From Neostapfia colusana (taxonomy: Eukaryota > Streptophyta > Magnoliopsida > Poales > Poaceae): DNA of 64,000 nucleotides. Shown here one piece after another: positions 1-11,944 of this stretch. The DNA is taken from assembly GCA_030760725.1 (NCBI GenBank), contig JASWHV010000008.1:35064720-35128719 (forward strand), written 5' to 3'. Within the stretch, counting starts at the first letter, position 1, and every line of letters starts with the position of its first letter. The notes under the pieces are model-generated. The model saw only the letters and a program-made list of their open reading frames with translations, had not been told where the DNA came from and did not search any database. The position numbers and the translations under genes were made by a program.

Positions 1-2926
1 CCGGTAGGTCTTCGGTACTGTTCTAGCTTGTTCAACAGGCCCGCACACGGCTCGGTCCTCAATCGACACAAACGGAGCTACAGCACACAGGCCTCAAAGT
101 CCTGCTGCCCTTACTCTCTGCTCGGTCTCATCTTTCTTGCCATATGTGTCATGTGCTATCTCTACCCGAGTCGAGTGCCTCTAGCCTATGCTCGCGAGTA
201 GTTCCAACTACTCGACTTGTACCGAATCCTACTCTAACTTAGCTTTGCAGTAGCTAACGGGGTTTTCAATCCTAGTCCCAACCCATGGTTTTCTTGGCTA
301 TGCAAGTGGGTTTCCAAACAAGACTCTAATGCAAGGAATCATCATACTCAAGTAAGTGCTCAAAACAATAAAAATTTGTAAGAAGGTTAATGCAAACCGG
401 AGCTTTCCTTGCTGCTCTTGGTCGTAGGCTAGCTGCTCCTCCGGAGTAACGAAGTCTAGGACTTCGGGTTCCTCCTCGACCTTAGCGACTACATGATATA
501 AGAAGTACATGTATTAATTTGAATGCATTTGTATTAAGTTTGAACTTGTGAAGTTTATAAGTTCCACTAGACAGACACAATGACTCTGAAATTTTTACTG
601 TGGCTTGGTTACAACCTAAAGAGAGACTTGGTCAAGTTTTAGATGTAGCACAGCTCAATTGAGCCCTCCACAAATAATTATGTCCTTGACCTTAATTGGA
701 ACTCTTAGGGTGTTCTAGGGATTTTCATGGAACAAGCCATGAGTTTCTGAAAACTAGCTTTTCAGAGGGTTCTAATGGAGTTGGCCTCACTTAATTTGAA
801 GGTTCATAACTAAAGATATGAGCTATACAATTTCAGAGAAAATTCTGAAAATGTTTCTGGACATTTTCTATTTTCTCTGGAACAGTTTCATAATCACACC
901 ATTAGGTGGATCAAATGAGCTCAAATGGACCTCAAATTTTTATGGTAGTTCTGGGATATCTTGTTGAACATCCCTGCAAAATTTCAGAATTTTCCTCCAA
1001 AGGATTCTTCAGTTAAAATTCCAAACAGTTTAAATTTTAAGGAATTAATTCTGAAGAATTAAGGATTTTCATGAAGTGAAACTTGATTTGCTGGAAAGTG
1101 CTCAGAGAGCTGAATCCAAAAAAATTTGGTTCACTCAATTTGGGGCTTCCTAGCCAAAGTTATGAGGCTTTGAAGTTTGAATGAAATCTGAAAATCGGGG
1201 AAAAGTCGCTGACGGCCGGGCCCCACGTCTTCTTCTTCCTCCCGACGCTCCCTCGCGCCCGCGCCGCCTCCCCTCGCCGGAGCAGACCCGCAGCTCGCCG
1301 GCTTGCCGCTGCCGGCTATCACATGGTCTGAAACTCGCCGCCAAGGGGTTATCGACGTCAAGGAACACGTCTGTGGGGTCAGTTTCGGCTGGCGGTGACT
1401 GGAAATAACCCGGCGACGTGCGGCGGCCTCGGTCGAGGTTCGGCGTCGTCGGCTGTAGGTTCTAACCCGCCAAGACCTCGAACAATCGGTTCTACAGCAT
1501 CAGTACACCTCTAGGAAGCTCGACAAGGTTTCAAAGGAGTTCAAAGATGGCGGCAAGTTGGTCGGCACCGTGTGACCGATCGTGCCCGCCATGAACGTCC
1601 TCGATCGAGCTCAAAATTCGTCACTCCTAGTCGGTTTCATACCACGGATGCAGAAAGGAAATTGATCGCCGGCTAGTCCAGCGCTTATGTGCAAGATTTG
1701 ATAGCTTAAGAAGGATCATAGAGTGGGAATTCGAAGAATCCGTACCGGAAGCTCGGTTTAAGACCGTCGGAGCAAAATCTGGAAATTCGTAGCGGATTCT
1801 TCACGGTTTGCTTCAAGACTTGGAGGAGAGCAACACGGTGGCTGCGCGCTCCTGTTGCCGCTCTTGCTGGCCCGTGAAAGCCCCTTGGAACGCTGTCCAC
1901 GAGCGCCTGACCTTCAGCTGAGGTTAGGTCGCCGCTGTGGCGATCGTTCTTGGGCAAGGGAGGCCGGAGCTCGGGGTTTTTGGCGTCGGGGAAGTGGAGT
2001 CTGACCTCAGGGTGCTGCCTAGCAGCTCAGGAAAGGAGGGGGGCGCGATGTTTTCGCGGTTTCCCGATCGAGCAGAGAGGCGGAAGCCTAGGGACTCGGT
2101 GTGCACTGAGGAGAAGGAAGCGAGCGATGATCGCTTCGGTGGAGCGCCTTAAGAGGACCCCGGGACCGACCCTAGGCTCGCGTGTGGAAGCGTGAAGCAG
2201 CTGGTGGCGCTGCTCCTCCTCGGTGGCGCACGAGCAGCACTCGGTGGCGTTGAACCGGCAGAGGCAAAGTCCACTGCTTCGGTTGCAAGTCTTCAGCAGC
2301 CTATGATAAGTGGGTCCTACCCCTATTTTAACCTCTGAGATTAACTCCTTATCACTGTTGTAAACAGTAATCCCCACAAAGCCCCTGGTGATTCGAATTA
2401 TCAACCTTTGAGCCATTTGAATTTGTTAGAATTCAAATTGGGTTTGATTTGGATAAATTTCAGCACATGTTCAGTTTGAAATTCAAATAAAGTTTGAATT
2501 TGCCCCACTTAGCTCATGTCAAGATCAACTCCAAATGGAGTGAAAATTGGTGTGTGAGCTCACAAAAATGTGCTGAGTAAGAATATGTCTCCACTTTTGA
2601 ATTCATGGGATAAAAACAGTTTGAGTTTGAATGTAGTTTCAAACTGCCCTCTTTCTAGCTATGCCCCAAAATGACCTCAAAAGGTTTTGAATTTGGGTGA
2701 AACTTGGCATGGACATTCCTAGCAATGTGTAGGAGTTTTTCATATGCCCAGCCCCTATATATTACATGTGGGAAATACCACTTTTGCAATAAGTGAGTTT
2801 GTTCTCTAATGAGTATGTTGATGGTGGTTACTTGCTCTTCAAATGTTTTCATCAACTTGCTTCAAATGAGGTGTGTGTGTGTGGTGATGAACACTTCAAG
2901 CATGTGTCAAAACTGAGGCCCTTACA
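1..2926 (-). mobile_element. LTR-A, partial Ty3/gypsy LTR
   Basis: The window opens inside a long terminal repeat in minus orientation. It matches the Element 4 LTR from its middle module (the stretch starting GGTAGGTCTTCGGTACTG) to its end, which reads CCCTTACA, the same border as the other copies. The part beyond the left edge is not visible, so it may be a solo LTR or the 5' LTR of an element lying to the left. It includes the conserved 81-nt exon-like block near 420-500, the AT-rich middle and the GC-rich promoter-side part. No PBS or PPT follows it, so the sequence after 2926 is flanking DNA. Confidence 0.85.
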
Positions 2927-3074
2927 GTGCAGTCCTGGATCCAAGGGCCATGGGCCATCGATTCCCGGATCTCTCCAAGAAGATGCATCGGACCCCTCCA
3001 GGAGGGTCTGGACCATCCAGCGTCCATTCTACTACATCAGCGAGGTCCTCCACGATGCCAACACAAGATATCTG
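2927..3074 (+). pseudogene. Ty3/gypsy RNase H fragment between two LTRs
   Basis: This 148-bp island separates the end of LTR-A from the start of LTR-B. The plus frame gives about 18 residues reading QRPFYYISEVLHDANTRY, which resembles the start of the RNase H domain in Ty3/gypsy polyproteins outside the Tekay group (Tat/Athila-like phrasing). The rest is not recognisable. It is probably all that is visible of an older element into which both LTR-bearing elements inserted. The family assignment rests on one short motif. Confidence 0.5.
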
Positions 3075-3575
3075 TGACACGACCCCATTGGCCATGTCGA
3101 GCCAGGATCACGCTGAGGGGTGCTGTGTTGCACAACACCGGATAACACACATCAAAGGTACAAAGAGGAAGCAAAGTTTTATTACATAAACCAGTTTATG
3201 AAATTTTTTACAACAAAAGAGTCCAGTCTACACTCACGTGCGTAGACTATGCATCGAGTTCACGTTCAGCCCGTGAACGTGTTCCCGCTAGCACGCACAC
3301 ACACTAACACGGCGGCGTGCACAACTCCCACTCGACAGGGTTCTCCTCCTGGGGTTCCGTCTCCTCCTCGGGAGTCCCTTCCTCATAAAACCCTGCAAAA
3401 GATTCAAACACAAGCAGTGAGCACGATGGCTCAGCAAGACTGACCCGTCTCTCCTATACATGAAACTTCTACATGAAGGTTGATAGGTTACATGAGGTAA
3501 AATAAGTTGCAAACGACTCGCCTAATTAGTGGAACCTTACTTTCAAGTTTTAGCAGCAGGTTGTGGAGAACCTTA
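3075..3575 (-). mobile_element. LTR-B, first part
   Basis: An LTR in minus orientation begins with TGACACGACCCCATTGG, the same border as the Element 4 LTRs. No PBS lies to its left, so this side is a 3' LTR or solo LTR flank (preceding 5 bp ATCTG). The conserved last-exon block lies near 3315-3405. The LTR is interrupted at CCTTA (3571-3575), the TSD of Element 1, and resumes at 15880. Confidence 0.85.
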
Positions 3576-3943
3576 TGTGAAATCACAAAACTTAAGCAAG
3601 TGGAGCTACAAGTCACACCGAGAAAACGGGAGGGAATTTAAACTTTTGAATTTAAAGGTGTGAGCTCCAAGTCTAAACTTGAACTTGCAAAAATTCCCGA
3701 ACACAGAGATCTAAAGCTATCATTTGGTTCTCCACACATCCAATAATAGCCCGGAAAATTTTCAGAGCATTTGAAAAGGATTTCCTATTTGTTGGAATTT
3801 AAACAGGAGAAAATTTGAATTTAAATTTAAATCTCAGTTTCAAATTCTGACTTCATCAAAATTCTAATTTGAGTGCACCATTGTGTTCCTCATATTTCTT
3901 TTGGCCTGTCCTCCAAATTTATTCAAATTTGGAGCTCGTTTGC

Positions 3944-3954
3944 TATTTTAAAAA
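3944..3954 (+). promoter_or_regulatory. TATA-like box of Element 1 5' LTR
   Basis: TATTTTAAAAA lies just upstream of a pyrimidine-rich, GC-richer stretch and is kept in the 3' LTR at 12313-12323. It is the best TATA candidate in the LTR and would put transcription start near 3980, giving a U3 of about 400 bp. The start site is inferred only. Confidence 0.4.
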
Positions 3955-4556
3955 GGATTTGGGGATAAGAGGGAGAGGTGGACCCCACATGTCATACACA
4001 CAATGCTTCAACCGACTATCTTTCCTCCCTCGCTCCAGCTCCCGACAGCACACCAGCAGGGACTTCGGGGCCAAGTTTTGGGTGCCACCTCCTGATTTGC
4101 TTGCTTCTCTACTTGGTCTGATCTTCCCCACAGCGAGTGCAACAAAGCTTCTTCGCTTCCTCCTCGGTCTGCTGCACTCCCGTGAGTTTTGCTCCCCAGA
4201 ACAACACAGCAGCCGCTCTGTTCTTCTCCCCATCACACAGGAAGCACTGGAGCCCGATTGCTCGAGCCCCCAACAGCAAAAAGCTGCGCCCAAGGGTGCT
4301 CTAGCCGGCCAGCAAATTTCCCCCACGGCCCGAGCTTGTTAGCACCGTAAATCAGCAAAGAATCTGCAGCTCTCGGGTAAAAGCTGAAGAACCGAACTGA
4401 TCACCGTGGGCAGCACAAACCAGCAGTGATCTCGCCCAAGCAAGCCACCCCATAGGTGCACCTACAAGCCTAGTTGCTCACCTCCAAAACTCAGCCCAAG
4501 CCATTGATCACAGAGGGAGAATTTCAAGTTTTTCTCCCGGGCGGCCGAAACTGACC

Positions 4557-4566
4557 TTGAGGTAAG
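4557..4566 (+). promoter_or_regulatory. Candidate 5' splice site in Element 1 LTR
   Basis: TTGAG|GTAAGAAA is a near-consensus plant splice donor about 580 nt after the presumed start site. The 3' LTR has the same site with GTAAGG. It corresponds in position to the CAG|GTACTAG donor of the Element 3 and 4 LTRs, and fits a spliced LTR leader. Confidence 0.4.
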
Positions 4567-5003
4567 AAATTGCGAAATTCGTCCTCAATTCGTGTTGGTT
4601 GTGTTTCAAACTCCGCACACAAGTTCTTAACTGCCTAGAACACCTCCTCCATCGATTTTAGACCAAGAAATTGAGTGTGGAGCGAGGAATTCGAGTTCTT
4701 TTTGAGGGTATACCACTGAACCATGTCGGGTGCACGGTTGCTGCATACAACGTAAGAAAGAGCTCGCGTGAGTCTTTCGAGGCGGGTGTATGTGTCGTGT
4801 ATTCCGGGTGTGTCCTGATTGCAATCACCGTCCCTCACGGTTATATGAGTACCACTTGTTCACTGAGTTGTGACGTAGTAATAAATTCCAGATAGAGTGT
4901 GATGAATCATTGCTGATGTGAAGTTCTTAAATTCATTGTATTGCCAACCATGTATGCTATAGTTGTAGAGCTCACTAAGTTTATATTCCACTTTGGGAAT
5001 CAC

Positions 5004-5050
5004 CACATCGGAGGAAAGCATTTCTTGTTTGATTGTGGACTTCCGATGTG
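5004..5050 (+). ncRNA. Conserved LTR hairpin, Element 1 5' LTR
   Basis: CACATCGGA pairs perfectly with TCCGATGTG around a 29-nt loop containing TTTCTTGTTTGATTG. The other LTR families keep the loop but use different, still paired, stem bases. A second small inverted repeat (TGCCTAAGGCA) follows at once. This is a candidate structured RNA element; its function is unknown. Confidence 0.55.
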
Positions 5051-5571
5051 AGGGCTGCCTAAGGCATAATAATCTGCTGCTATAAACCTGAAAGGAAGGA
5101 TCAACATTTAGGCGTGTCGTTGTTGCATCATACTTTACCTATGTTAGTAATCCCTGCATGTAGAGTTCCATGTTTAGGAGTGTCGGTTAAGTCTTGCTGA
5201 GCCATCGTGCTCACGGTTGCATTATTAGTGTTTTGCAGGTTATAAAATTTGATATGAAGATGGTTGTTCGGTGAGCCATCAGAGACTCACCGGAAACCCT
5301 GCCGCTGCACTTATCTTTGTGGAAGCTAGTAAGAAGTGTCCACGGGCTGGACGTCTACTCTTTTGCATAGTTAGGACCGAGAGTAAGTGTGTATGTATAT
5401 TCCGCTGCGTGTACCCTTGTGGTACATTATTTTGTAAATGACACTATCTTGAGAAATAAAAGACCTTATACTTTATGGTTCTTTTCGTGTATGCTGTTGG
5501 GTGCCGCATCCCACGGCACCACCCAATGTGTATCCTGGAGTGTGGATCCCGGAAGGGGTTCCCCACAGGCG

Positions 5572-5584
5572 TGGTATCATAGCC
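5572..5584 (+). promoter_or_regulatory. Primer-binding site, initiator tRNA-Met
   Basis: TGGTATCATAGCC begins 4 nt after the 5' LTR and matches the complement of the plant initiator tRNA-Met 3' end (TGGTATCAGAGCC) with one mismatch. It primes minus-strand DNA synthesis in Ty3/gypsy elements of this type. Confidence 0.9.
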
Positions 5585-7422
5585 GCATTGGGAATAGCAC
5601 GCATGAAAAGAGCTTATTTTTGAAAACTTAGAAGTATACGAGTGAGGAACCTATAGTATGCCCACATAAGGACTATTAGAAGCATAGTTACTTAAGGTGG
5701 CAAGCTAACAGTATGTTAATATTCAGTATTTCAATTCTGTAACGATGCACCTACGTGGAGGTAAGAGGTAAGGTACGCCACCGCAGGCGGATCAATTGCG
5801 GTAACTCGCCATACGAGTAATAGTATGGAATGGTATACCGTGGCTTGGCACGGTAGTTAATATGAGTCTCTGAACCTCTATGGTTCTGAGAGCATATGAA
5901 AACGCTGATGTCCAGCGTGCTTTAGGCAAAAGTGAGAATACCCCATTGTGTGGTAAGCAACACGATAGTATGCAACTCTTGAACGTTCAATGTTCAAAGG
6001 GCCATACGCAGCGCTCGCCATCGGCGTGCCTCAACGGTCATGAGGCAGTAGGTGGTATCCATTGGGTTGATAAAATTCCCAACCGTGACGACCCGTTCGT
6101 GCTCTAGTCGGGTTCCCCGTCGTGTGGTGTTAAAACACGACCATGTACCTTAAGAAGTGACTTGACTCAAGGACGGCCCGTGTGGCAATGATACGGGGCG
6201 TATGTTTTTACTATGATATGGACCTTCCTGAAATGGAAAACCTTTGTGTGCATCACTATTGATTGTTTTTCTGCAGGTACTTAACCACAAGTAGAACATT
6301 CCGTTTAGAACACGTTTGTGAGTGATCATTTTAGTGCCACCCCTTGAGACGTATATGCCGGTGTAACGCCGGTTAGGATTTTTGATTTGGTGAGGAAACG
6401 TAGTACCGTGAAATGTTCTTAACTGCATGGAAAAGAAAGTTTTCAAATAAAAGAGTAATTTTGGAGTCTAGGATTCCATTAGGGGTTAATGAACTCCTAT
6501 ATTGAACTAAGAGTCAATTGGGAGTATAGTTTCCATTTCAAACCATTAGAAACAACCTCCCCTGTTTTCAGCAGAATTTTTGCTGAATTTTATCAGGGCA
6601 TAACTTTTGATTGGTTGAACCAATGGAGGTTAGGGGTACATTTCTGGAAAGCTTATGAAGTCTTCTACAACTTTTCTGTAGAACTCCAGAACAGAATTCC
6701 CCTCCAGATGGCTGAAAATCTCAGATGAGTGTTAACTGTCCAAAAACAGGGCAGACCAAAAATGCTCTCTGGAATTTTCTGTATTTCAACCATAATTTCT
6801 TGTAGAAAAATCTTTTAGTGTCATGTAAGACACCGTTGAAAATCTTGTGATATGTGCTATGACTTTTTAGTTCAAAGTTTCTACAGATTTGGTGTAGAAC
6901 TTTATGAAATCTTCCGGACAAAACAGACACTTCCAGAGGAGGTACTGTCAAAATTGTTCCAGATTTCTGTCAACATTGAAATATCACAACTCCTGATAGA
7001 GAATTGATATGAAGGCAAATAAATACTCGTTGGAAAGATGTTGAAGTTACATATAACTTTGATATTCACCTTGAGACATGAAACTGCCATTTTCGTAATC
7101 AAATTCTGGGAATTAGGTCAAATGGTCAATCTGAACAGAGCATTGTTCATTGCCCATGTAACTTGAGACTTGTTATGGACATGAAGATTTTTATACTTCT
7201 CTAAGTTCCATGACATATTCATTAGTTATCTTTCATCATTCCTTGTTGTTGGTTTAAGAGTTTGACAAACTTCAACAATCATTGGTTATATTTCAGAATT
7301 GTCAAAAACCTTGTTTCCTTTATATATGCTGCACAGTTGATGTGATGCTTTTGCGGTTAATAATTTTGAATTAAAGCTGAGTACACTCTTGGATATTAAC
7401 CAAAATTGCTCACTCTTGAAGT
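5585..7422 (+). other. Element 1 untranslated leader
   Basis: This is about 1.8 kb between PBS and gag without a convincing coding frame. The extra ORF present in Element 4 at the equivalent place is absent. The first 800 bp are of mixed composition; the rest is AT-rich. Confidence 0.7.
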
Positions 7423-10400
7423 ATGGATCATACTCATTTTGGGTATGAAGTTGGTGGTTCCCGTCGGGATGGAAATGATTCGTCACAGCGACGATCACTG
7501 CCATAATCAACCGGACTGGCGGAGGTGTTGGGAAGAATGGCTGAGTCTCTTGAGTTGTTGGTGCAGCAAGGCATCCGACAAGAGACCTCACAGCAACACC
7601 CCACACTGAATACGTATCTGGATTTTCTAGCAAGACAACCACCGGTATTCTCTGAAGCTAAAGAAGCCTTGGAGGCAGATCATTGGCTCCGGGTGATTGA
7701 ATCTAAACTGGGAATGCTCCAGTGTGATGAATATGAGAAGGCTTTATTTGCCGCTCAGAAACATCATGGATCCGCTGGGGCTTGGTGGTCTGAATATCTT
7801 GCTAAGATCGCTGAAGGCCATCGTGTGTCGTGGACGGAGTTTCGTGATGCTTTCCGCGCACGTCATATTTGTGAGGGCATTGTCAAAACCAGAATTGAAG
7901 AGTTCTATGAACTCAAACAAGAAGGCATGAGTGTCATGAAGTACTTTACGGAATTTAACCATTTAGTACAATATGCATCCTCTTATGTGCATAACGAGGC
8001 GATGAAGTGTCATTACTTCTTCCGAGGCCTCGATGTGAAACTTCGGACAAAAGTGGTACAATGCAATAAAGGAAATTATAGCGAGTTAGTTAATGCCGCT
8101 ATGATTCAAGAAATAGCTGAACTCGAGCACAAGGAAAGTAAGAGGAAGAGAAAATTATCACTGGCAAGTATGGATGAAAATCATCAAGAACAACAGGTGA
8201 TATATTGCTTACCATCCGGGGTGGAAATTCAGTCCTTTGACGGACCACCTCAGATCCAATACTGTCCATATTCACCCATGGAGGTTCATCCACTGCTGCA
8301 ACAGCAGAAAATGAGTATTTGTGCACCCCCACCTCAGCAAAGTGCACAAGAATATCAACCACTTCCATATGGTGAAGATCCTGAGCTCGCATCGGATAAC
8401 ACTTGTAGCGATGTAGAGCATATTCCTCAGGAGGGTCAAGTGACCAAGCAGAGCAGCAGTCATATGTCATCTCAAGCTGCAAGGAAATTCCATGGTCGGT
8501 CAAGGGGAACAGCACTGAAAGTGGGAAATATAAACTATATGGCAGTTGAAGACGTTCCCGTAGGAGAACCCGTATTAGCGGGCATGTTCAGCCTACGTGA
8601 TCAGCCCACACTCGTGTTGTTCGATTTGGGTGCTACACATGATTTTATCAGCAAAGATTATGTGGTTAAGCACCAAGTACCATCAACGACCTTGGCCGCA
8701 TCATATCATATTAATTCACCGGGAGGTAGTAGGACAGCGGGCAGAATTGTTGCTCGAGCGCCTATATGTTTGGATGGGCGGATATATCCTACTACTCTTA
8801 TCATCCTGGAAGGCTTGCGGATTGACATCATCTTGGGAATGTCTTGGTTGACACATCACCAAGCTATCTTTGATATTAGTTCGCGAACGGTGCAGCTGAA
8901 TTCAAAGAAGCACGGGCAACATACGTTGATTCTGAGAAATGTTGCACCGGAAGTCACTGCTGTACACACCGTTGAAGCTAAGAAACTGGAGGACATTCCA
9001 GTGGTCCGGGAATATCCGGACGTGTTTCCCGATGATCTACCGGGCATGCCACCCGATCGTGAAGTGGAGTTCAAAATTGAACTAGCACCGGGAACCACAC
9101 CCATCTCTCGGAGGCCGTATAAAATGGCACCGAAGGAACTCGCGGAGCTGAAGGAGCAGCTGAATGATTTGTGAAGCAAAGGCTTCATTCGACCCAGTTC
9201 ATCCCCATGGGGATGCTCCGCGCTGTTCGTCAAGAAAAAGGACGAGACTTTGAGGTTATGTGTGGACTATCGTCCGCTCAATGCCGTAACTATCAAGAAC
9301 AAGTATCCACTACCACGTATCGATATGCTTTTCGATCAACTAGTGGGTGATAAGGTTTTCTCGAAGATGGATCTTCGGTCCGGATATCATCAGATAAAAA
9401 TCCGGGCGGAAGACATACCCAAGACGGCATTCTCGACGAGTTACGGGTTATATGAGTATCTCGTCATGTCATTCGGGCTCACTAATGCTCCAGCCCATTC
9501 ATGTACTTGATGAATTCAGTCTTCATGCCGGAGCTGGAGAAGTTCGTCGTGGTCTTCATCGACGATATTCTGGTATATTCTAAGTCGGAGGAAGAACACG
9601 CCGAACATCTGCATATTGTGCTCCAACGCCTACGGGATCACAAACTATATGCAAAATTCAGCAAGTGCGAGTTCTGGATTAACCAAGTGCCATTTCTTGG
9701 ACACATTATTTCTTCGGAAGGCATTGCGGTTGATCCGAGCAAAATTGTCCAAGTGCTGAATTGGAGTTCACCAAAGTCAGTCCACGAAGTCCGTAGCTTT
9801 CTCGGTTTAGCGGGTTACTACCGGAGATTCATTCCGAATTTCTCCAAGGTCTCTAAACCGATGACGGAACTTCTGAAGAAAGGCAACAAATATGTGTGGA
9901 GTGAAGCATGTGAGGAGGCGTTCAAAGCATTGGTAAAGCACCTCACAACAGCCCCAGTCTTGGCGCAGCCCGATACGACTAAAGCTTTTGATGTGTATTG
10001 CGATGCATCCGGCATCGGCCTTGGCTGCGTGCTTATGCAAGAAGGGCGAGTGGTCGCATATGGATCCAGGCAGCTTCGGAATCATGAGAAGAATTATCCG
10101 ACACATGATCTCGAGCTAGCTGCTGTGGTTCTTGCTCTAAAGATGTGGAGGCACTATTTACTTGGAAACTTAGTCCACCTCTACACCGACCACAAGAGTT
10201 TAAAGTACATCTTCACACAGAAGGAATTAAATATGAGGCAGCGAAGATGGTTAGAGCTAATCAAGGATTATGAACTGGAGATTCATTACCATCCTGGTAA
10301 AGCGAATGTGGTGGCCGACGCACTTAGTCAGAAATCACATGTGCATAATCTAACCATGGCTGCAATGGAAGAAGGAGAACTGAGCCTGCGCTTGGTTCCC

Positions 10401-11876
10401 TATGGGTCATTGTTTAACCTTGCCCTCATTCGTACAATTCGTGATGAAATTGTAGCGGCTCAAAAGAAAGATAAGGGCATGGCCCATATCCGGAAGAGAA
10501 TAGACAAAGGAGAAGCTAAGTGCTTCCAGAAAGATGAGAATGGTACGCTATGGTTCAAAAACCGTATAGTCGTACCCCGTGACATGAAGCTTCGTAAGAA
10601 GATATTAGACGAAGCTCATTTATCAAAATTTTCCATTCATCCAGGTAGCAACAAGATGTACCAAGATTTGAGAAACAAGTTTTGGTGGACACGGATGAAG
10701 CGCGAAATAGCTAAATACGTATCCGAGTGTGATACGTGTCGAAGGGTGAAAGCAGATCACATGAAGAAACCTGGTTTGCTGCAGCCCCTTCATATTCCGG
10801 CATGGAAGTGGGAAGATGTGAGTATGGATTTCATTGTCGGACTGCCGCTCACATCTCGGAAGCATGATTCGGTTTGGGTAATCGTTGACCGATTAACCAA
10901 GTCAGCACACTTCATACCGGTGAATGTGGGATTCAATGCCAAGAAATATGCAGAGTTATACATTGAACGGATATTATGCCAGCATGGAGTTCCAAGAACA
11001 ATAGTTTCAGATCGTGGTGCACTGTTTGTTTCTCGTTTCTGGGAACAGCTGCACGCATCTTTGGAAACCAAATTTCTTAGAAGCTCCGCATATCACCCTC
11101 AAACCGATGGACAAACCGAGAGGGTGAATCAAGTCTTGGAAGATATGTTGAGAGCGTGTGCCATCCACCACGGTAAGAACTGGGATGCTTGTCTACCGTT
11201 GGCGGAATTCTCGTACAACAACAGCTATCAAACGAGTATCAAGATGGCACCGTATGAGGCTCTCTACGGCCGGAGATGTCGCACACCGCTGAATTGGTGC
11301 GAATCCGGTGAAAGAGTGACATTTGGGATTGACCTTGTCAATGATGCCGAAGAACGAGTTCGGGTCATACAAGCAAATTTAAAAGCTGCTCAATCTCGAC
11401 AGAAGAGTTATGCAGACCAGCGACGTCGACCGCTGAACTTCAACGTCGGAGAGTACGTATATCTCCGCGTATCTCCAATGAAGGGAGTTCACCGTTTCGG
11501 TGTAAAAGGAAAGCTCGCTCCCCGGTTTATCGGTCCATTTGCTATCACGGAGAAATGTGGACCTGTAGCCTACCGGCTTGAGCTACCGACAAATCTCGCT
11601 GGTGTGCATGATATATTTCACGTCTCTCAGCTTCGGAAATGTCTCAAGAATACCACTGCTGTCCACAATGAAGATCTCGAGACATTGCAACCGGATCTCT
11701 CTTATGCCGAGCATCCAATCCGGATTATTGATGAAAAGTCTCGGTTGACAAGGAATCGGACACTCCAATTCTATAAGGTCTTATGGAGCAATCATACCGC
11801 GGAGGAAGCAACATGGGAGAGTGAAGAATACCTCCGTTCGAACTACCCGGACTTGCTGTCCGCTCATATAAGGTAA
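7423..11876 (+). pseudogene. Element 1 gag-pol, broken
   Basis: The first in-frame ATG is at 7423, but a TAA follows at 7504-7506. Gag is recognisable from the motif GAWWSEY onward (about 7770). No CCHC zinc knuckle is present where relatives have one. The protease motif reads DLGATHDF instead of DSGATHNF, so the catalytic Ser-Gly pair is altered (codon TTG at 8626-8628). A TGA at 9172-9174 stops the frame before the reverse transcriptase, and a 1-bp deletion near 9498 shifts it. From 9501 the frame is open: FIDDILVYS of the RT, RNase H (DVYCDASG), the integrase HHCC zinc finger and D,D,E core (MDFIVG, VSDRG, TDGQTERVNQ), and a C-terminal chromodomain ending at TAA 11874-11876. Order and chromodomain fit the Tekay clade. 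Confidence 0.93.
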
Positions 11877-11929
11877 TTCCTTCTCTACCGCTTCATCTCT
11901 TCTTTATGAATCTCGGGACAAGATTCTTT

Positions 11930-11944
11930 TTAAGGGGGGAGGGA
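11930..11944 (+). promoter_or_regulatory. Polypurine tract of Element 1
   Basis: AAGGGGGGAGGGA abuts the 3' LTR and would prime plus-strand synthesis. The upstream CTCGGGACAAGATTC is shared by all elements in the window. Confidence 0.88.

Larger units (their letters stand above)
3576..5567 (+). repeat. Element 1 5' LTR (internally deleted)
   Basis: The LTR starts TGTGAAATCACAAAAC and ends GGGGTTCCCCACA. Compared with the 3' LTR it lacks 1941 bp, with the break at 4738/4739 inside a shared GGT. The missing block includes the GC-rich middle, an AT-rich stretch and the region matching the small internal exon of other LTRs. The retained part has a TATA-like box, a consensus splice donor, the conserved hairpin, and AATAAA at 5455-5460. 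Confidence 0.93.

Noticed and set aside
6037..6060. let-7-like string TGAGGCAGTAGGTGGT in the Element 1 leader
   Set aside because: Chance resemblance to an animal microRNA; no plant let-7 exists and no hairpin precursor is visible.
9501..11876. Intact single-gene reading of the Element 1 pol 3' half
   Set aside because: It is the C-terminal part of a broken polyprotein without its own start; upstream lesions show it is a pseudogene.
11690..11876. Assignment to the centromere-specific CRM clade
   Set aside because: The C-terminus looks like a canonical chromodomain and not the CRM-type CR motif, and the long LTRs with an extra upstream ORF fit Tekay better.
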